Shown piece after piece: positions 34,158 through 44,700 of a stretch of 64,000 nucleotides of DNA. Position numbers and translations under genes: made by a program. The notes below the pieces were generated by a model, which made no database searches, was not told the origin of the DNA, and saw only the letters and a program-made list of their open reading frames with translations. This stretch comes from Pomphorhynchus laevis (taxonomy: Eukaryota; Acanthocephala; Palaeacanthocephala; Echinorhynchida; Pomphorhynchidae), in assembly GCA_012934845.2 (NCBI GenBank), contig WNNJ02000950.1, forward strand, positions 124,001 to 188,000, in the 5' to 3' direction. The number at the start of each line of letters is the position of its first letter. Positions within the stretch are counted from its first letter, which is position 1.

Positions 34158-34612
34158 AACGCATCATCAACGCATCTTTTCGAGTTCTCCGTCTTCGTCG
34201 TTTTGATCATTTGACTTGCCTACCATTTATTGTCGTGTTCAAATTCGTCTTCTTATCATTGTTTTTCGCCTCTAACTTTTCATACCCCTTCATTTCTCAA
34301 CCTTCTTTTTCTCGACAATTCTCGTCCTGTTTATTGTTCCTTGCGTTACCTTAATTCCCTTCTTTTAAGTGTCCCAAACTACTCTTCATCTTTTGGCTTC
34401 CGCTCCTTCGTCGTGGCTGCTAATCTCTCGTGGAATCATCTACCCATTCATATTCGCCAATCAACATCAATACCGTGCTTCGAACGCTTAATTCGATGTC
34501 ATTTAAAAAATTAATAAATAAACCTGTATGACTTCTACTGTGTTTTTTGTTAATGGACTTGTAAGCGTGCAGCTGTCACGCATTTGCCACATTAAATAAA
34601 TTATTATCAGAA
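34158..34612 (+). mobile_element. Older L2 subfamily-1 copy, part 3 of 3
   Basis: Starts at ACAACGCATCATCAACGC, which is the sequence expected to follow the point where the older copy is cut at 29,945. It continues through the RT C-terminus (SFGFRSFVVAANLSWNHLPI near 34,388-34,445) to its own hairpin and ATTAAATAAA tail. The order of parts therefore shows that the 29,946-34,157 element inserted into this one. Confidence 0.75.
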
Positions 34613-34624
34613 GGATAATTTACC

Positions 34625-34885
34625 GCACCGTTCGACACGTGCTATAGACAAAGCATTTCCAAATCTATAAACCTCTCATGTACCTACAACATTCCAATAT
34701 GTCTAGGACGTGCATGATAATCAATACAACCTAAGCCAACACAAATCCTCGAACCCAGCTTAAGAATAGACTCCAGGTCTAATAGTTTTTGTTTATTGAC
34801 GAGGAAAAAAGCCTCAATACAGTATTCCACGTGTGCCACGACCAGAGAGTTCGATATATTTTGAACATCTGACTTAAATTTGACA
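34625..34885 (-). mobile_element. Possible LINE thumb fragment
   Basis: On the minus strand an open stretch reads SNSLVVAHVEYCIEAFFLVN, then LLDLESILKLGSR. The pattern (small hydrophobic, H-x-EYC) resembles the region after the RT palm of non-LTR elements. It is about 85 codons without a stop. The family is not resolved. Confidence 0.35.
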
Positions 34886-34971
34886 GCTTTCCTGTCCGTT
34901 CTTTCAGTCCTTTTATTCAGTATGTTTATTTAGTCCGTTTGTTCAGTTCATTTGGTCAGTATGTTTTTAAC

Positions 34972-35845
34972 AAAAAAATTATTTTAACGTGGCAAATGCG
35001 TGCCAGCGCACGCTTTTATGACCACAACAAACAAAAATGTAAATCATGTGTCAAGAAGGTGTGAACGTAGGAGGTGTTTGAATGTGATAAAGGAGGAAGC
35101 GCGGCGGACGTCGATAGGGAGTTGATTCCAGGCGAGTGAGGCGGCGACGAGGAAGGATCGTAGACCGTAGTTGTTGGAGTAATTAGGAACGTGGAGTAAG
35201 AGGGTATGACGGGAACGCAGCGATAGCGAGGTGGGGCGAGTGTCGTCTAAGAAAGGAAGGTTGATGAACGATGGGGAGCCGACAGCGATGAGACGAAAAG
35301 TTACGAGAAGAAGGCGGAGTTTGATGCGGATGTGGATGGTGAGCCAGGAGAGTTGGGCAAGATATGTGGATATGTGGTCGAAGCGACGGAGACGAAAGAG
35401 TACTCGACCTGCGGAGTTGATTATGCGTTGTAGTGGTAGGATGATTAATTTTGGAGAATTGGCGAAAAGGCTAAGGCAGTAATCGATTTTAGGGAAAAGA
35501 AGCAATATAAAAAAGACATACAAGAACGTACGTCGTTTAGAAAGCGTATACGGCGGATGTCACGGAGATTTAATTTAGACGAGCGGACCTTGTCACGGAC
35601 GAAGGGTTTAAGGGAAAGGTGATCATCGAAATGGAAGCCAAAGAAAGTGAAATTGTGGACTATGCGGATGATCGATGAGGCAAAAGATACAGTGGGAGGA
35701 GATATGTTTGGATTACGGGAGAGGATCCACATTATTTTAGACTTGTCGGGGTTTGGAACGAGATGGAGATTGGAGAGACGCTCGTAGATAAAAGAAAGAC
35801 AGTTGGAGGCAGAATTACCGATATCGTGTATGCGCTGTGCGGGTG
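34972..35845 (-). mobile_element. L2 subfamily-2 3' fragment inserted in the minisatellite
   Basis: The minus strand reads MWILSRNPNISPPTVSFASS and HFDDHLSLKPFVRDKVRSS (35,732-35,445). Then come KIDYCLSLFANSPKLIILPL and NYGLRSFLVAASLAWNQLPI (35,523-35,044). It ends in the 3' hairpin GCGTGCCAGCGCACGC (34,998-35,013) and an AT-rich tail. It is 5'-truncated before motif C. Diverged 13-bp units lie on both sides. Confidence 0.85.
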
Positions 35846-36232
35846 CATGTTTTTTTAGTATGTTTGTTCAGTCCGTTTGTTCCTTGTGTTTGTTCAGTCC
35901 GGTTGTTCAGCCCTTTTGTTCAGTCCGTTTGTTTAGTCTGTTTGTTAGTCCGTATGTTCAGTCCGTATGCTCAGTTCGTTTGTTTAGTCTGTTTGTTCAG
36001 TCCGTTTGTCCATTCCGTTTGTTCAGTCCGATTGTTCTGTCATTTCTTTCAGTCCGTATGTCTAGTTCGTTCGTTTAGTCTGTTTGTCCAGTCCATTTGA
36101 TCAGCCGTTCGTTCAGTCCGTTCGTTTAGTTTGTTCAGTTCGTTTGTTCAGTTATTTCGTCAGTTCATTCATTCCTTTCTTTCAATCCGTTCGTTCAGTT
36201 CGTTTGTTCAGTATGTTCTTTCAGTTCATTCA

Positions 36233-36825
36233 GTCCGTTCGTTAAGTCCGTTCGTTAAGTCCGTTCGTTAAGTCCGTTCGTTAAGTCCGTTCGTTAAGTC
36301 CGTTCGTTAAGTCCGTTCGTTAAGTCCGTTCGTTAAGTCCGTTCGTTAAGTCCGTTCGTTAAGTCCGTTCGTTAAGTCCGTTCGTTAAGTCCGTTCGTTA
36401 AGTCCGTTCGTTAAGTCCGTTCGTTAAGTCCGTTCGTTAAGTCCGTTCGTTAAGTCCGTTCGTTAAGTCCGTTCGTTAAGTCCGTTCGTTAAGTCCGTTC
36501 GTTAAGTCCGTTCGTTAAGTCCGTTCGTTAAGTCCGTTCGTTAAGTCCGTTCGTTAAGTCCGTTCGTTAAGTCCGTTCGTTAAGTCCGTTCGTTAAGTCC
36601 GTTCGTTAAGTCCGTTCGTTAAGTCCGTTCGTTAAGTCCGTTCGTTAAGTCCGTTCGTTAAGTCCGTTCGTTAAGTCCGTTCGTTAAGTCCGTTCGTTAA
36701 GTCCGTTCGTTAAGTCCGTTCGTTAAGTCCGTTCGTTAAGTCCGTTCGTTAAGTCCGTTCGTTAAGTCCGTTCGTTAAGTCCGTTCGTTAAGTCCGTTCG
36801 TTAAGTCCGTTCGTTAAGTCCGTTC
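36233..36825. repeat. Near-perfect 13-bp array core
   Basis: About 45 head-to-tail copies of GTTAAGTCCGTTC with almost no variation over some 590 bp. There are no spacers and no coding capacity (the unit is not a multiple of three and contains TAA). The homogeneity suggests recent expansion by slippage or unequal exchange, and the true length may be larger than assembled. Confidence 0.95.
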
Positions 36826-36990
36826 ATTCAGTTCGTTCAGCCCGTTCGTTAAGTCCGTTCATTAGATTCATTCGTTAAACCGTCCGTTTAGTCCATTCGT
36901 TAAGTCCATTCGTTAAGTCCGTTGGTTAAGTCCGTTCGTTAAGTCCGTCCGTTAAGTTCGTTCGTTTCGTTCGTTCAGCCCGTTTGTTCA

Positions 36991-37920
36991 GATGTATATA
37001 TTATTTCGAGAATTTACATCCAAGACAATTTTTTAACCAGCGATATAAAATTTATATAATTATTTATTTATAATTATTTATGCTTTATTATAATATATAG
37101 TATAAAATACGTAGACTCAGTTAGCTGATGTGATTATTAGTTTTTGATCACTTTGATTTTTTGTAATGCACATGTCTGTATTATCACATAGCTGCTTTTA
37201 TCAACATGTTTACCTTAAATTACAAATCAATTGTTCATTCATTGATCCTAATTTTTGATTAAGTTAATATATTGTATATAATTTTTAAATTTCTTGTCGC
37301 ATTTTTAACAGAAACATGATATCATCACTAAGACAAAGGAACACAGCAAAACAAACTTGCTCTGATGTGTTTTGTTCTAATGATGATAAGAGTTGCTTTT
37401 GAATATTTGACAATATAATTATAAAATGCTTCCATTCTCTCCGTTCAACTAATCGCTTAATGCCTGCTTAATGCTGACGACATTCAAATATTGAGAGCTA
37501 GCAAAACCGAATTCAATAATGTTGACTTGTCAAATTGGTGAAAATAGTGGCTAAAGCATTTCGACCGTATTCCATTCACTTCAAAATATACGATTAAGTG
37601 AATTTAAATTTCCTTGACTTGGCAAATTACAATGATTGATAAAGGTAAAGATTTTATCGAGTTTAATGCTTGGTAAAGGTAAAGTCCAGAGTTGTCCAAA
37701 ATAAATACTTTGTAAAGTATATTGTTTGGAAAACCTTGGACTAGTTATAACCTTGTCTGATTAAATCCTTCGACAAGGTAAAGCCTTAGACTTGGTAAAT
37801 CTTTGGACTAGGTAAGCATTGGACTGTGTGCATAATTATTAGCTACCTGATATTGTTAATGAATAGTGTTTTTACTTGAATATGTGTGCTTATAAGGAAA
37901 TTTGACAGCCTTTAAAAAAC
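36991..37920. other. AT-rich spacer with small repeats, no gene
   Basis: No conserved reading frame is visible. A 23-bp stretch at 37,107-37,129 is identical to 15,342-15,364, where CR1 ORF1 sequence meets a Penelope fragment. From about 37,600 to 37,830 there are diverged repeats around TTGGACTTGGTAAA (period about 17-20 bp). Confidence 0.5.
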
Positions 37921-37921
37921 G

Positions 37922-40618
37922 GTGCTTAACCTATTGTTATTAAATATATTCAAACCAGGCTTTCTGAATATATTCATTGAGGGATACAGCATAAGTAGAA
38001 GTGATAGAGCAGGGAAAATTGGAGGAGGTGTTATCGCGTATATCTCTAATAGGCTTCAATTCCGAGTAATTGAAACTCTTAGTGATGCTATTAACCATAA
38101 TGAAGCATTGTGTATTAGGCTATATTGTCAACACCCAATAACGGTATTGACTGTGTATCGTTCTCCAAGATCAAACACAGATAGCATAGCTGCTTTAATG
38201 GAGAGAAGTAGTTATTGTGATAGATTTGTTGTACTCGGTGATTTCAACATGCCATCTGTGAATTGGGTTAATTACACTTCCAATGACTCGGATGTCGAGA
38301 GTTTGAAGCTACTTGGCTTAATAAACAGCTTAGCTCTTAAGCAACATGTCAGTCAGAGTACAAGATTTTCACAGGATTCACATTCACTTTTGGATTTATG
38401 CCTTACTGTACCATATGACATTCTTGATAGATTAAGCTATCTGGACCCAATAGGTCATTCAGATCATGTGGTCATTTCGATTGGTCTGAGCGATGTCTAC
38501 TCACATGGCGTAAATCCGACGTCGTCTGTAAACCCATTCAGAACTGACTTTGCTCTAGTAAATAAATATCTCGTTGGGGTAAAGTGGTTGGATGCTTTTG
38601 ATGTTGGCGTCGAATATTCATGGCAGTTTTTCAGAGATACTCTGTACCACCTCCTTAATCGTTTCTCACCTCTTCAGATTAAACACTGTTTGACATCGAT
38701 CTCACCGCCTTGGTTTAATAGCGACATAAAACATGCTTTAAAGATGAGACGTAAGGCCTTTAATAACTATCTTAAAGATAGAGCTAATTTCAGCACTTAT
38801 AAGAAATGGCGAAACCTCGTTACGTCCATGAAGCGAACTGGTAGGCGATCTTTCGAAAATCAACTAAGTATAAACTGTCACCGTGATCCCCGCTCTTTCT
38901 TTAGGTATGTGACTGCTAAGCATACGCGCTGTAAACCTATAAATTGTATTCAACGTGACGATGGGAAAGTCATAACTGATTCTTTGCAGATAACAAATAT
39001 GTTTAGAAATCATTTCCATTCTTTGAATCTTGACCATAAGGATGTGACAATGGGTGATCCGTGTACATTTACATGGCCCGGAGATGACACCAGCGACCTC
39101 TTCCGATGTGATGATGTTCTCCAAGAGCTTCGGAAACTTAAATGCAAAGCAGGTGCGGGTCCAGATGGCTTGCCGCCAGTATATCTGCGCAACATCGCTG
39201 ACATAATATGTCATCCGCTTTACAATATTTTCTCTGCGTCTGTTGCTTTTGGCGTTGTTCCTTCTGATTGGCAGAATTCCATCATCTGTCCTATTTATAA
39301 GAAAGGGGATAGTTCGTCCATTGACAATTATAGGCCTATTAGTCTCACTTGCGTGTGTTGTCGTGTGCTAGAAAGATTGATTAAGCGACGAATAATAGAA
39401 TTTCTAAATAGATTTCAAATTTTGAACCCAGCACAGCATGGCTTCCGAAAAGGTTATTCCACGACTACTAATCTTGTACATGCACGTGAAAATTGGTATC
39501 ACTATTATGATCAAGGCATACCAGTTGATGTCATTTTCTTTGATTTCTCAAAAGCGTTCGACTCAGTTAATCACACGCGTCTTATTGAGAAGTTGGAGCA
39601 CATTCATCTTGATAAGAGGATCATAAACTGGATTCGTGTATTCCTTTCCAACCGACAAAGTGTCGTACGAGTAAATGAGTCGCTGTCGAGTCCATTTCCA
39701 GTGTTGTTAGGTGTTCCACAGGGAAGTGTATTGGGTCCCATCTTATTCAGTCTTTATATCAACGATTTGATACCAAATATCAGTTCATTCAGTTTATTAT
39801 ATGCAGATGATCTTAAAGTTTGGCGACCTATTATTTCCGATCTTGACAAACAGCATTTACAAAGCGACGTCGACGTTATATCCAATTGGTCTATACGAAA
39901 TCACTTGAGGATCAATTCCGCTAAATGTACATGTATGCGTATATCACGAAGATCATGTGATCATCTTGGAGGTGAGTACCAGTTTGGTTCAATTAGTATC
40001 GAAAGAACCCACTCATATAAAGATTTGGGAGTTTGGGTTTGTGCTGACTTATCCACTCGAAAGCATTCAGACTACGTGTGTTGCATCACAAAACGCTTAA
40101 TAGGGCATACTCGTCGAGCTCTGATAGGCATAGATCCGTCATGTTACCATACCTTAGCAAATGCGTTTTTCTTGAGCCATATCTTATACGCATCGCCAGC
40201 TTGTTATCCCGAAACTACTTATGAGCGTCGTGCATTAGAGAAAGTGTTCAGATCAACAACTAAATTAGTCTCAGGGCTGCATATTTATGGCTACGCGAAA
40301 CGCCTCCAGATATTAAATATGCCTTGTCTGCGATATATCCGTGACAAGCGAGATCTCTCTCTTGTTTGGAAAATTCTGCATACTAAAGATCATCCACTGT
40401 CACATCTACTGCAACTGAGAGGTCAACCTTCTCTTCGCGGACATCCCCTGATGCTGAAAACACAAAGGTACATGCATGCAGTTTCCTGCTTTGCCAAACG
40501 AGTCGTACGATCATGGAATTCGCTTCAGAGTGCGACCGTTTTGTCGTCTACTGCTTCAAGTTTTTGCGCCCTACTGGATGATGACCCTTCCTTCTCAAGA
40601 CAACGGTGGGATTTTTAG
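37922..40618 (+). CDS. CR1-like LINE ORF2 protein (endonuclease and reverse transcriptase), uninterrupted
   Basis: 898 codons with no stop. The endonuclease lacks its N-terminal strands: homology starts at EGYSISRSDR (about residue 20), so the first 18 or so residues come from flanking DNA and the catalytic Glu region is missing. Remaining motifs are GGGVIAYI, TVYRSPRSNTDS (about 79), VVLGDFNMPSVNW (about 102) and GHSDHVVISI (about 178). The linker holds PPWFNSDIKHALKMRRKAF. The RT has AGAGPDGLPPVYL (about 409), YRPISLTCVCCRVLER, FFDFSKAFDSVNH (about 538), GVPQGSVLGPILFSLYIND (about 596) and LLYADDLKVW (about 624). The thumb and C-terminal region end at RQRWDF. This is a recent 5'-truncated insertion. 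The RT is intact on paper, but the endonuclease is not whole. Confidence 0.9.
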   Translation: MLNLLLLNIFKPGFLNIFIEGYSISRSDRAGKIGGGVIAYISNRLQFRVIETLSDAINHNEALCIRLYCQHPITVLTVYRSPRSNTDSIAALMERSSYCDRFVVLGDFNMPSVNWVNYTSNDSDVESLKLLGLINSLALKQHVSQSTRFSQDSHSLLDLCLTVPYDILDRLSYLDPIGHSDHVVISIGLSDVYSHGVNPTSSVNPFRTDFALVNKYLVGVKWLDAFDVGVEYSWQFFRDTLYHLLNRFSPLQIKHCLTSISPPWFNSDIKHALKMRRKAFNNYLKDRANFSTYKKWRNLVTSMKRTGRRSFENQLSINCHRDPRSFFRYVTAKHTRCKPINCIQRDDGKVITDSLQITNMFRNHFHSLNLDHKDVTMGDPCTFTWPGDDTSDLFRCDDVLQELRKLKCKAGAGPDGLPPVYLRNIADIICHPLYNIFSASVAFGVVPSDWQNSIICPIYKKGDSSSIDNYRPISLTCVCCRVLERLIKRRIIEFLNRFQILNPAQHGFRKGYSTTTNLVHARENWYHYYDQGIPVDVIFFDFSKAFDSVNHTRLIEKLEHIHLDKRIINWIRVFLSNRQSVVRVNESLSSPFPVLLGVPQGSVLGPILFSLYINDLIPNISSFSLLYADDLKVWRPIISDLDKQHLQSDVDVISNWSIRNHLRINSAKCTCMRISRRSCDHLGGEYQFGSISIERTHSYKDLGVWVCADLSTRKHSDYVCCITKRLIGHTRRALIGIDPSCYHTLANAFFLSHILYASPACYPETTYERRALEKVFRSTTKLVSGLHIYGYAKRLQILNMPCLRYIRDKRDLSLVWKILHTKDHPLSHLLQLRGQPSLRGHPLMLKTQRYMHAVSCFAKRVVRSWNSLQSATVLSSTASSFCALLDDDPSFSRQRWDF

Positions 40619-40740
40619 TATTTTTTTTGATGATGGAGGGACAAAACGACTCTTATTCTTTTTATTCTTTTTATTTTGTGAAGCAACTTGTAAAGAGCCT
40701 CGGCTCAATTCGTTGTCAATTAATAATAATAATAATAATT
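37970..40740 (+). mobile_element. CR1-like LINE, 5'-truncated young copy
   Basis: Truncation falls inside the endonuclease. The 3' UTR is only about 120 bp and ends with the hairpin GAGCCTCGGCTC (40,695-40,706), a TTGTCAAT spacer and (TAA)n at 40,721-40,739. The same layout closes the copies ending at 22,738 and 6,838. No ORF1 is present. It is the reference copy for recognising the other CR1 pieces in the window. Confidence 0.85.
40695..40739 (+). other. CR1 3'-terminal hairpin and (TAA)n tail
   Basis: GAGCC-TC-GGCTC at 40,695-40,706. The counterparts are 22,766-22,776 and 6,868-6,878, where the minus strand reads GAGCTATGCTC and GAGCTTTGCTC. All three are followed at a similar distance by TAA or AATAAT repeats. 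Stem and position are conserved while the loop varies, which suggests a signal read by the element's RT. Confidence 0.65.
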
Positions 40741-41455
40741 GTGCGGTCATATGTTGTATTTGCTAGTTATTCAAAATAGTAAATTTTCTTCGATTGTGTA
40801 GATGATCGCAATGCACTTTGCTGTATAAAAGGAAGGATCTTTATACGGTTTAAATGTAAAACGCAGTCACACGAATACAAATTTTAGGTTTTGGATTTTT
40901 TCCTGTTAATTTTGCTGTAAATCAAAATTGTCTCCATTTACATAGTTAATATTCTTTTCAACCGCGCATGATTATAAACTCATAAGCTGGATATCATATT
41001 TAGCAAAAATAAAGACAGGAAAAACAACTATGATTGTTTTGCTTTAGTGAGCGTTTTAATTTTTTAGCTGAGTTGATGTTGATTGAAGATACAGGACGGT
41101 CAGCGATTTGTTTGTTTATCGTAGCAAAGGTCTCTCTTGGCCGTATTCTGCGCTTTATCATCAACCTTATCTTCGTAGTCGGGCTTTGTAACATTTTGTT
41201 AACTGTTGTTTCGAGATATGTCAGGTGTAGATACTGCCTTATATACGTTCACAAGATCGGTATCTGACAACAATTGCTCGACAATAGCTTGCAATAATGG
41301 AACGATACGGTGGGGTGAGCTTGTCGCGAGATATTTTCATGTTTAATTCGCAACTAAACTGTATTTGTAACAGAATCCGTTTTAGAGATATGTGAATTTA
41401 TAAGCTGGGAATAAGCAACGCGGAAGCTCTCAACTAACCAAGCATAGTCTGACAT
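40741..41455. other. Spacer between CR1 and L2 copies
   Basis: AT-rich with one minus-strand reading frame of 64 codons (41,194-41,000), basic, ending in FSCLYFC. It does not resemble the LINE proteins nearby and I do not recognise it. No other feature is visible. Confidence 0.4.
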
Positions 41456-44400
41456 TTATTACGAAAACACTTTTCTTCTCACGATCGTTTCGTTATTGTC
41501 ACTAATATAACTCATTCCACCTCCTTATCACCACCACGATGTTTCCGCATTCAAATATATCATCTCGCTCCTGTTCCAGCGGATAAACATTTTTTTTCAA
41601 CGACGCCTTTCCTGTCGCATTCATCTGCCTAATTAAATCTTCACAATCTAATCCTTCTCAGTCCGCTCTCCTGGAAATTGTTTTTAAGCGTCTCTCTCAC
41701 GCGTCCCCTATGCTCTCTCAACGATTTAAACTCATGTCATCTTCAGTCACTCGCATTTTCCTTGATCGCACCCCCTTCAAAATCGCTCAACTCTCTTCTG
41801 CCCCCATCAAAAAACGCCGTCGCAAAGAAAACGGCGAAATATCTCTTCATCTAAAACATCGACGACAACAGACCCGAAATTTGATGGCGCTCCATCTCCC
41901 CTATATGTCTTCTACACTTGCCCCAATAATTACAAACGGTTTCAGCCTCGTCTTCCTCAACACTAGATCTGTTTATCATAAATCCGATATCTTTCTCAAC
42001 CTCTTCACATAGCAATCCATCGATCTCTCCTGGCTCACCGATTGCTGGCACTGATTCCGATCAGTTCTCTATTCGCCGTTTGCTTTCTACCGGTTGCTCA
42101 CTAGTCGAATCCTCCCGCCTTCTCAGTTCATCCCCTTCTAAATTCTCTAATCTTGGCGGCATTGTCGCAATCGCCCGTCACCCTGCGTCTTTTCGCAAAA
42201 TCACTCCCCCTTTTAGTCCCTACACTTTTGAATTGCTCACTTGTCGTTCTTCAGCCCGATCACTGGATTTCGCCATTGTATACCGTCCTGGTTCATCAAC
42301 TTCTACCTCCTTAATTTTTACCGGACTAGCTGACCTCTTATTTTGCTGTTCTTTGTCCTCCATTCCTTTACTTGTTTTTAGTGCCTTCATCATCCGCCTC
42401 GACCGTTCCTCTTCCACCTATTTATCCGGTTATCAACATTCTATCCACTACGACTAAAAACTCATCTCCACTGCCCCTACACATATCCTTTGCGGGGCAC
42501 TCGACATCATCGCTATTCCCGATCGTTTAGCTGCCTACACCTCACTATCCATCTCCGATCCTGGTCTATCATATCACTTCTCGTTACCCTTGATTTCACT
42601 TCCAACCACTCCCCGCTTCACAAACCTACCATCCCAGTCACCCTTGGAAAAATGTTGACCTTCCACTTCTCCGCTTCACCTTACTTAAATCGTCTTAATC
42701 TTCTCCGACAATAACACCTTCATCTCTCAGATATCACCTTTCATTTCAACTATGAACTCACATCCACTCTCGATCTTCTCTTGCCCTTCAAGCCTCACCC
42801 TCACCTTCGCTTGCACCGTGCCCCATTGTTTGACATCCAATGTCTACTCTCCAAGCGTCTTATCCGTCATGCTTTTCGAGACTATCACCGTTCTCTCAGG
42901 CGTGATATCTGCTCACTCACTCGCCGGTCTCATCTTTACCTTCTTCGTACCAAATGCAACTCTTGGCAGCATAAATTCAACACTTCATTCAACTCAAAGT
43001 CTCTCTGACCTACTTTTAACTCAATTCTTTCTCGCTCCTCTTCGTTTCGCAACATCAATCCCCATGATTATTTGTAATTTCTCCAAGACCGAAGTATCCA
43101 CGTTGCTCTTCCACAACCTCGTCTCCATTCCATCTCACTGTTACTCGCCTCGCCTCATCCTCCTTAAACTCTTTCATATTCTCCCTGTCTACCTGCCGAA
43201 GTATCATCTGGTGTCATGTCCTCGCCCAACAAACATCACATGCCGATCTTCTGCTACCCCCATTCTTAAATATATATGGTCATCGATATCTCCTTTCCTC
43301 ACCACCTTGTTTATTTCGTCCATCATCAGTCGTATATTCTCTTCACGCTGGAAATCCGCCATCGTTCGTACCTCCCTCCTAAATAAACAATCGCTCGACC
43401 CCTCACTTCCTTCCAGCTATCGCCCCATTTCATTCCTCCCTACTCTTTCTAAGCTCTTAGAACGCCTTATCTTAATACGAATCAACGTTTATCTATCTTC
43501 ATCCAATCTGTACCCTCCTTCTCAATCCGCCTTCGACATCGTCGACCACTCCATCCTTCTGTTTCGACTTCTCTCTGATTATTGTTTTTCTTCCTTCCTA
43601 GCATGGTTTGTATCATATCTATTTGACCGTTATTTTCTCGTCTGTTCAAATTCCTCATCCTCCCCTCCCATCTTCATTTTCGGCGGGGTCTTTTAAGGTT
43701 CAGTCTTATGTACCTTGATTTTATCTCTTATGCTTGACGATCTTTCTTAGTTTATTAAATCTTACTCTATTAACATCGTGTAATACGTCGATGGCATCTT
43801 TATCTACCCTCATGAACTCGCCCATCGCTTACACGATATCGCCATTTCTGCATTCAACTGTATTTCTTCTAGCTACAAACGTCTCTTCCATCTTCATCTC
43901 GTTCTAAACCCTAACAACTCTAAGATAATGTGGTTCCCTCGTCAAGCTAACATATCCCATCCCCCTGTATATTTTGCCTCATCAATCATCTCCATAGTCC
44001 ATAATCTCACTTTCTTGGGCTTCTATTTCGATGATTACTTTTCCCTTAAACCCTTCGTCCTTGACAAGATCCGCTTGTATAATATTATTCTCCGTGACAT
44101 ACGCCGTATCCGCCCCTTTTATCGACTTTCGTTCTTGCGTCTCTTTTTTCATAAAATCAATTACTGTCTATGAAATCGATAAACAAACTTGATTTTTTAA
44201 TCGATTACGGCCTCAGCCTTTTCGCCAATTCTCCAAAATCTATTATCCTACTCTACAACGCATCATCAACTCGTCCGTTCGAGTGCTCCTACTTATTCGT
44301 CGCTTCGAGTACACATCCACATCTGGGCCAACTCGCCTGGTCCACCATCCATGTCCATATCCAACTTCGCTTTCTTCTCGTCACTTTTTGTCTCCTCGCT

Positions 44401-44700
44401 GTTCGCTTTCTATCGTTCATCAACCTACCTTTATTAGATGACACTCGCCCCAACTCTATTGCAGCGTTCCTGTCATTCCATCTTACTCGACGTTCTCAAT
44501 TAATCCAACAACTACGTTCTCCGATCCTTCCTCTTCGCCACCCTCACGCCTGGACTCAGCTCCATCTCCACTTCTCCCCCACTTCCTCCTTTATCACATT
44601 CAAATACCTTCTCCGTTCCCACCTCCTCGTCACATGATTTAGATTTTACTTTTTTTCGTTGTCATATAAAGTGCGCCGTTACGCATTTGCCACGTAAAAA
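41456..44700 (+). mobile_element. L2 subfamily-2 LINE (degenerate, ORF1 end to 3' UTR)
   Basis: This copy contains the end of ORF1 (RDRFVIVTNIT near 41,483). The endonuclease (GFSLVFLNTRSVYHKSD near 41,940, LDFAIVYRPGSS near 42,262) has the GDFN motif replaced by SAFI. The linker follows, and then the RT entry (SYRPISFLPTLSKLLERL near 43,416), motif A (SAFDIVDHSILL near 43,530) and motif C (YVDGIFIY, usually YADD, near 43,786). The thumb is FYFDDYFSLKPFV near 44,023. The 3' UTR ends in ACGCATTTGCCACGT (44,681-44,695). There are many stops, and it is older than the subfamily-2 fragment at 34,972. Confidence 0.8.

Larger units (their letters stand above)
34890..36990. repeat. 13-bp minisatellite with old and young parts
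   Basis: The array is built on a 13-bp unit. The outer parts (34,890-34,971 and 35,857-36,232) are diverged versions of TTTGTTCAGTCCG, and the right end (36,826-36,990) is also diverged. The core (36,233-36,825) is nearly perfect. A minus-strand L2 fragment sits inside the left diverged part. The contrast between core and edges is what recent expansion from the middle of an old array would produce. Confidence 0.95.

Noticed and set aside
35803-36100. Reading frames with repeated FSPFVQSVC-like residues
   Set aside because: They are translations of the diverged 13-bp minisatellite; no gene features accompany them.
36233-36825. Regular array that might be mistaken for CRISPR
   Set aside because: Units are contiguous with no unique spacers, the unit is only 13 bp, and the setting is an animal genome full of LINEs.
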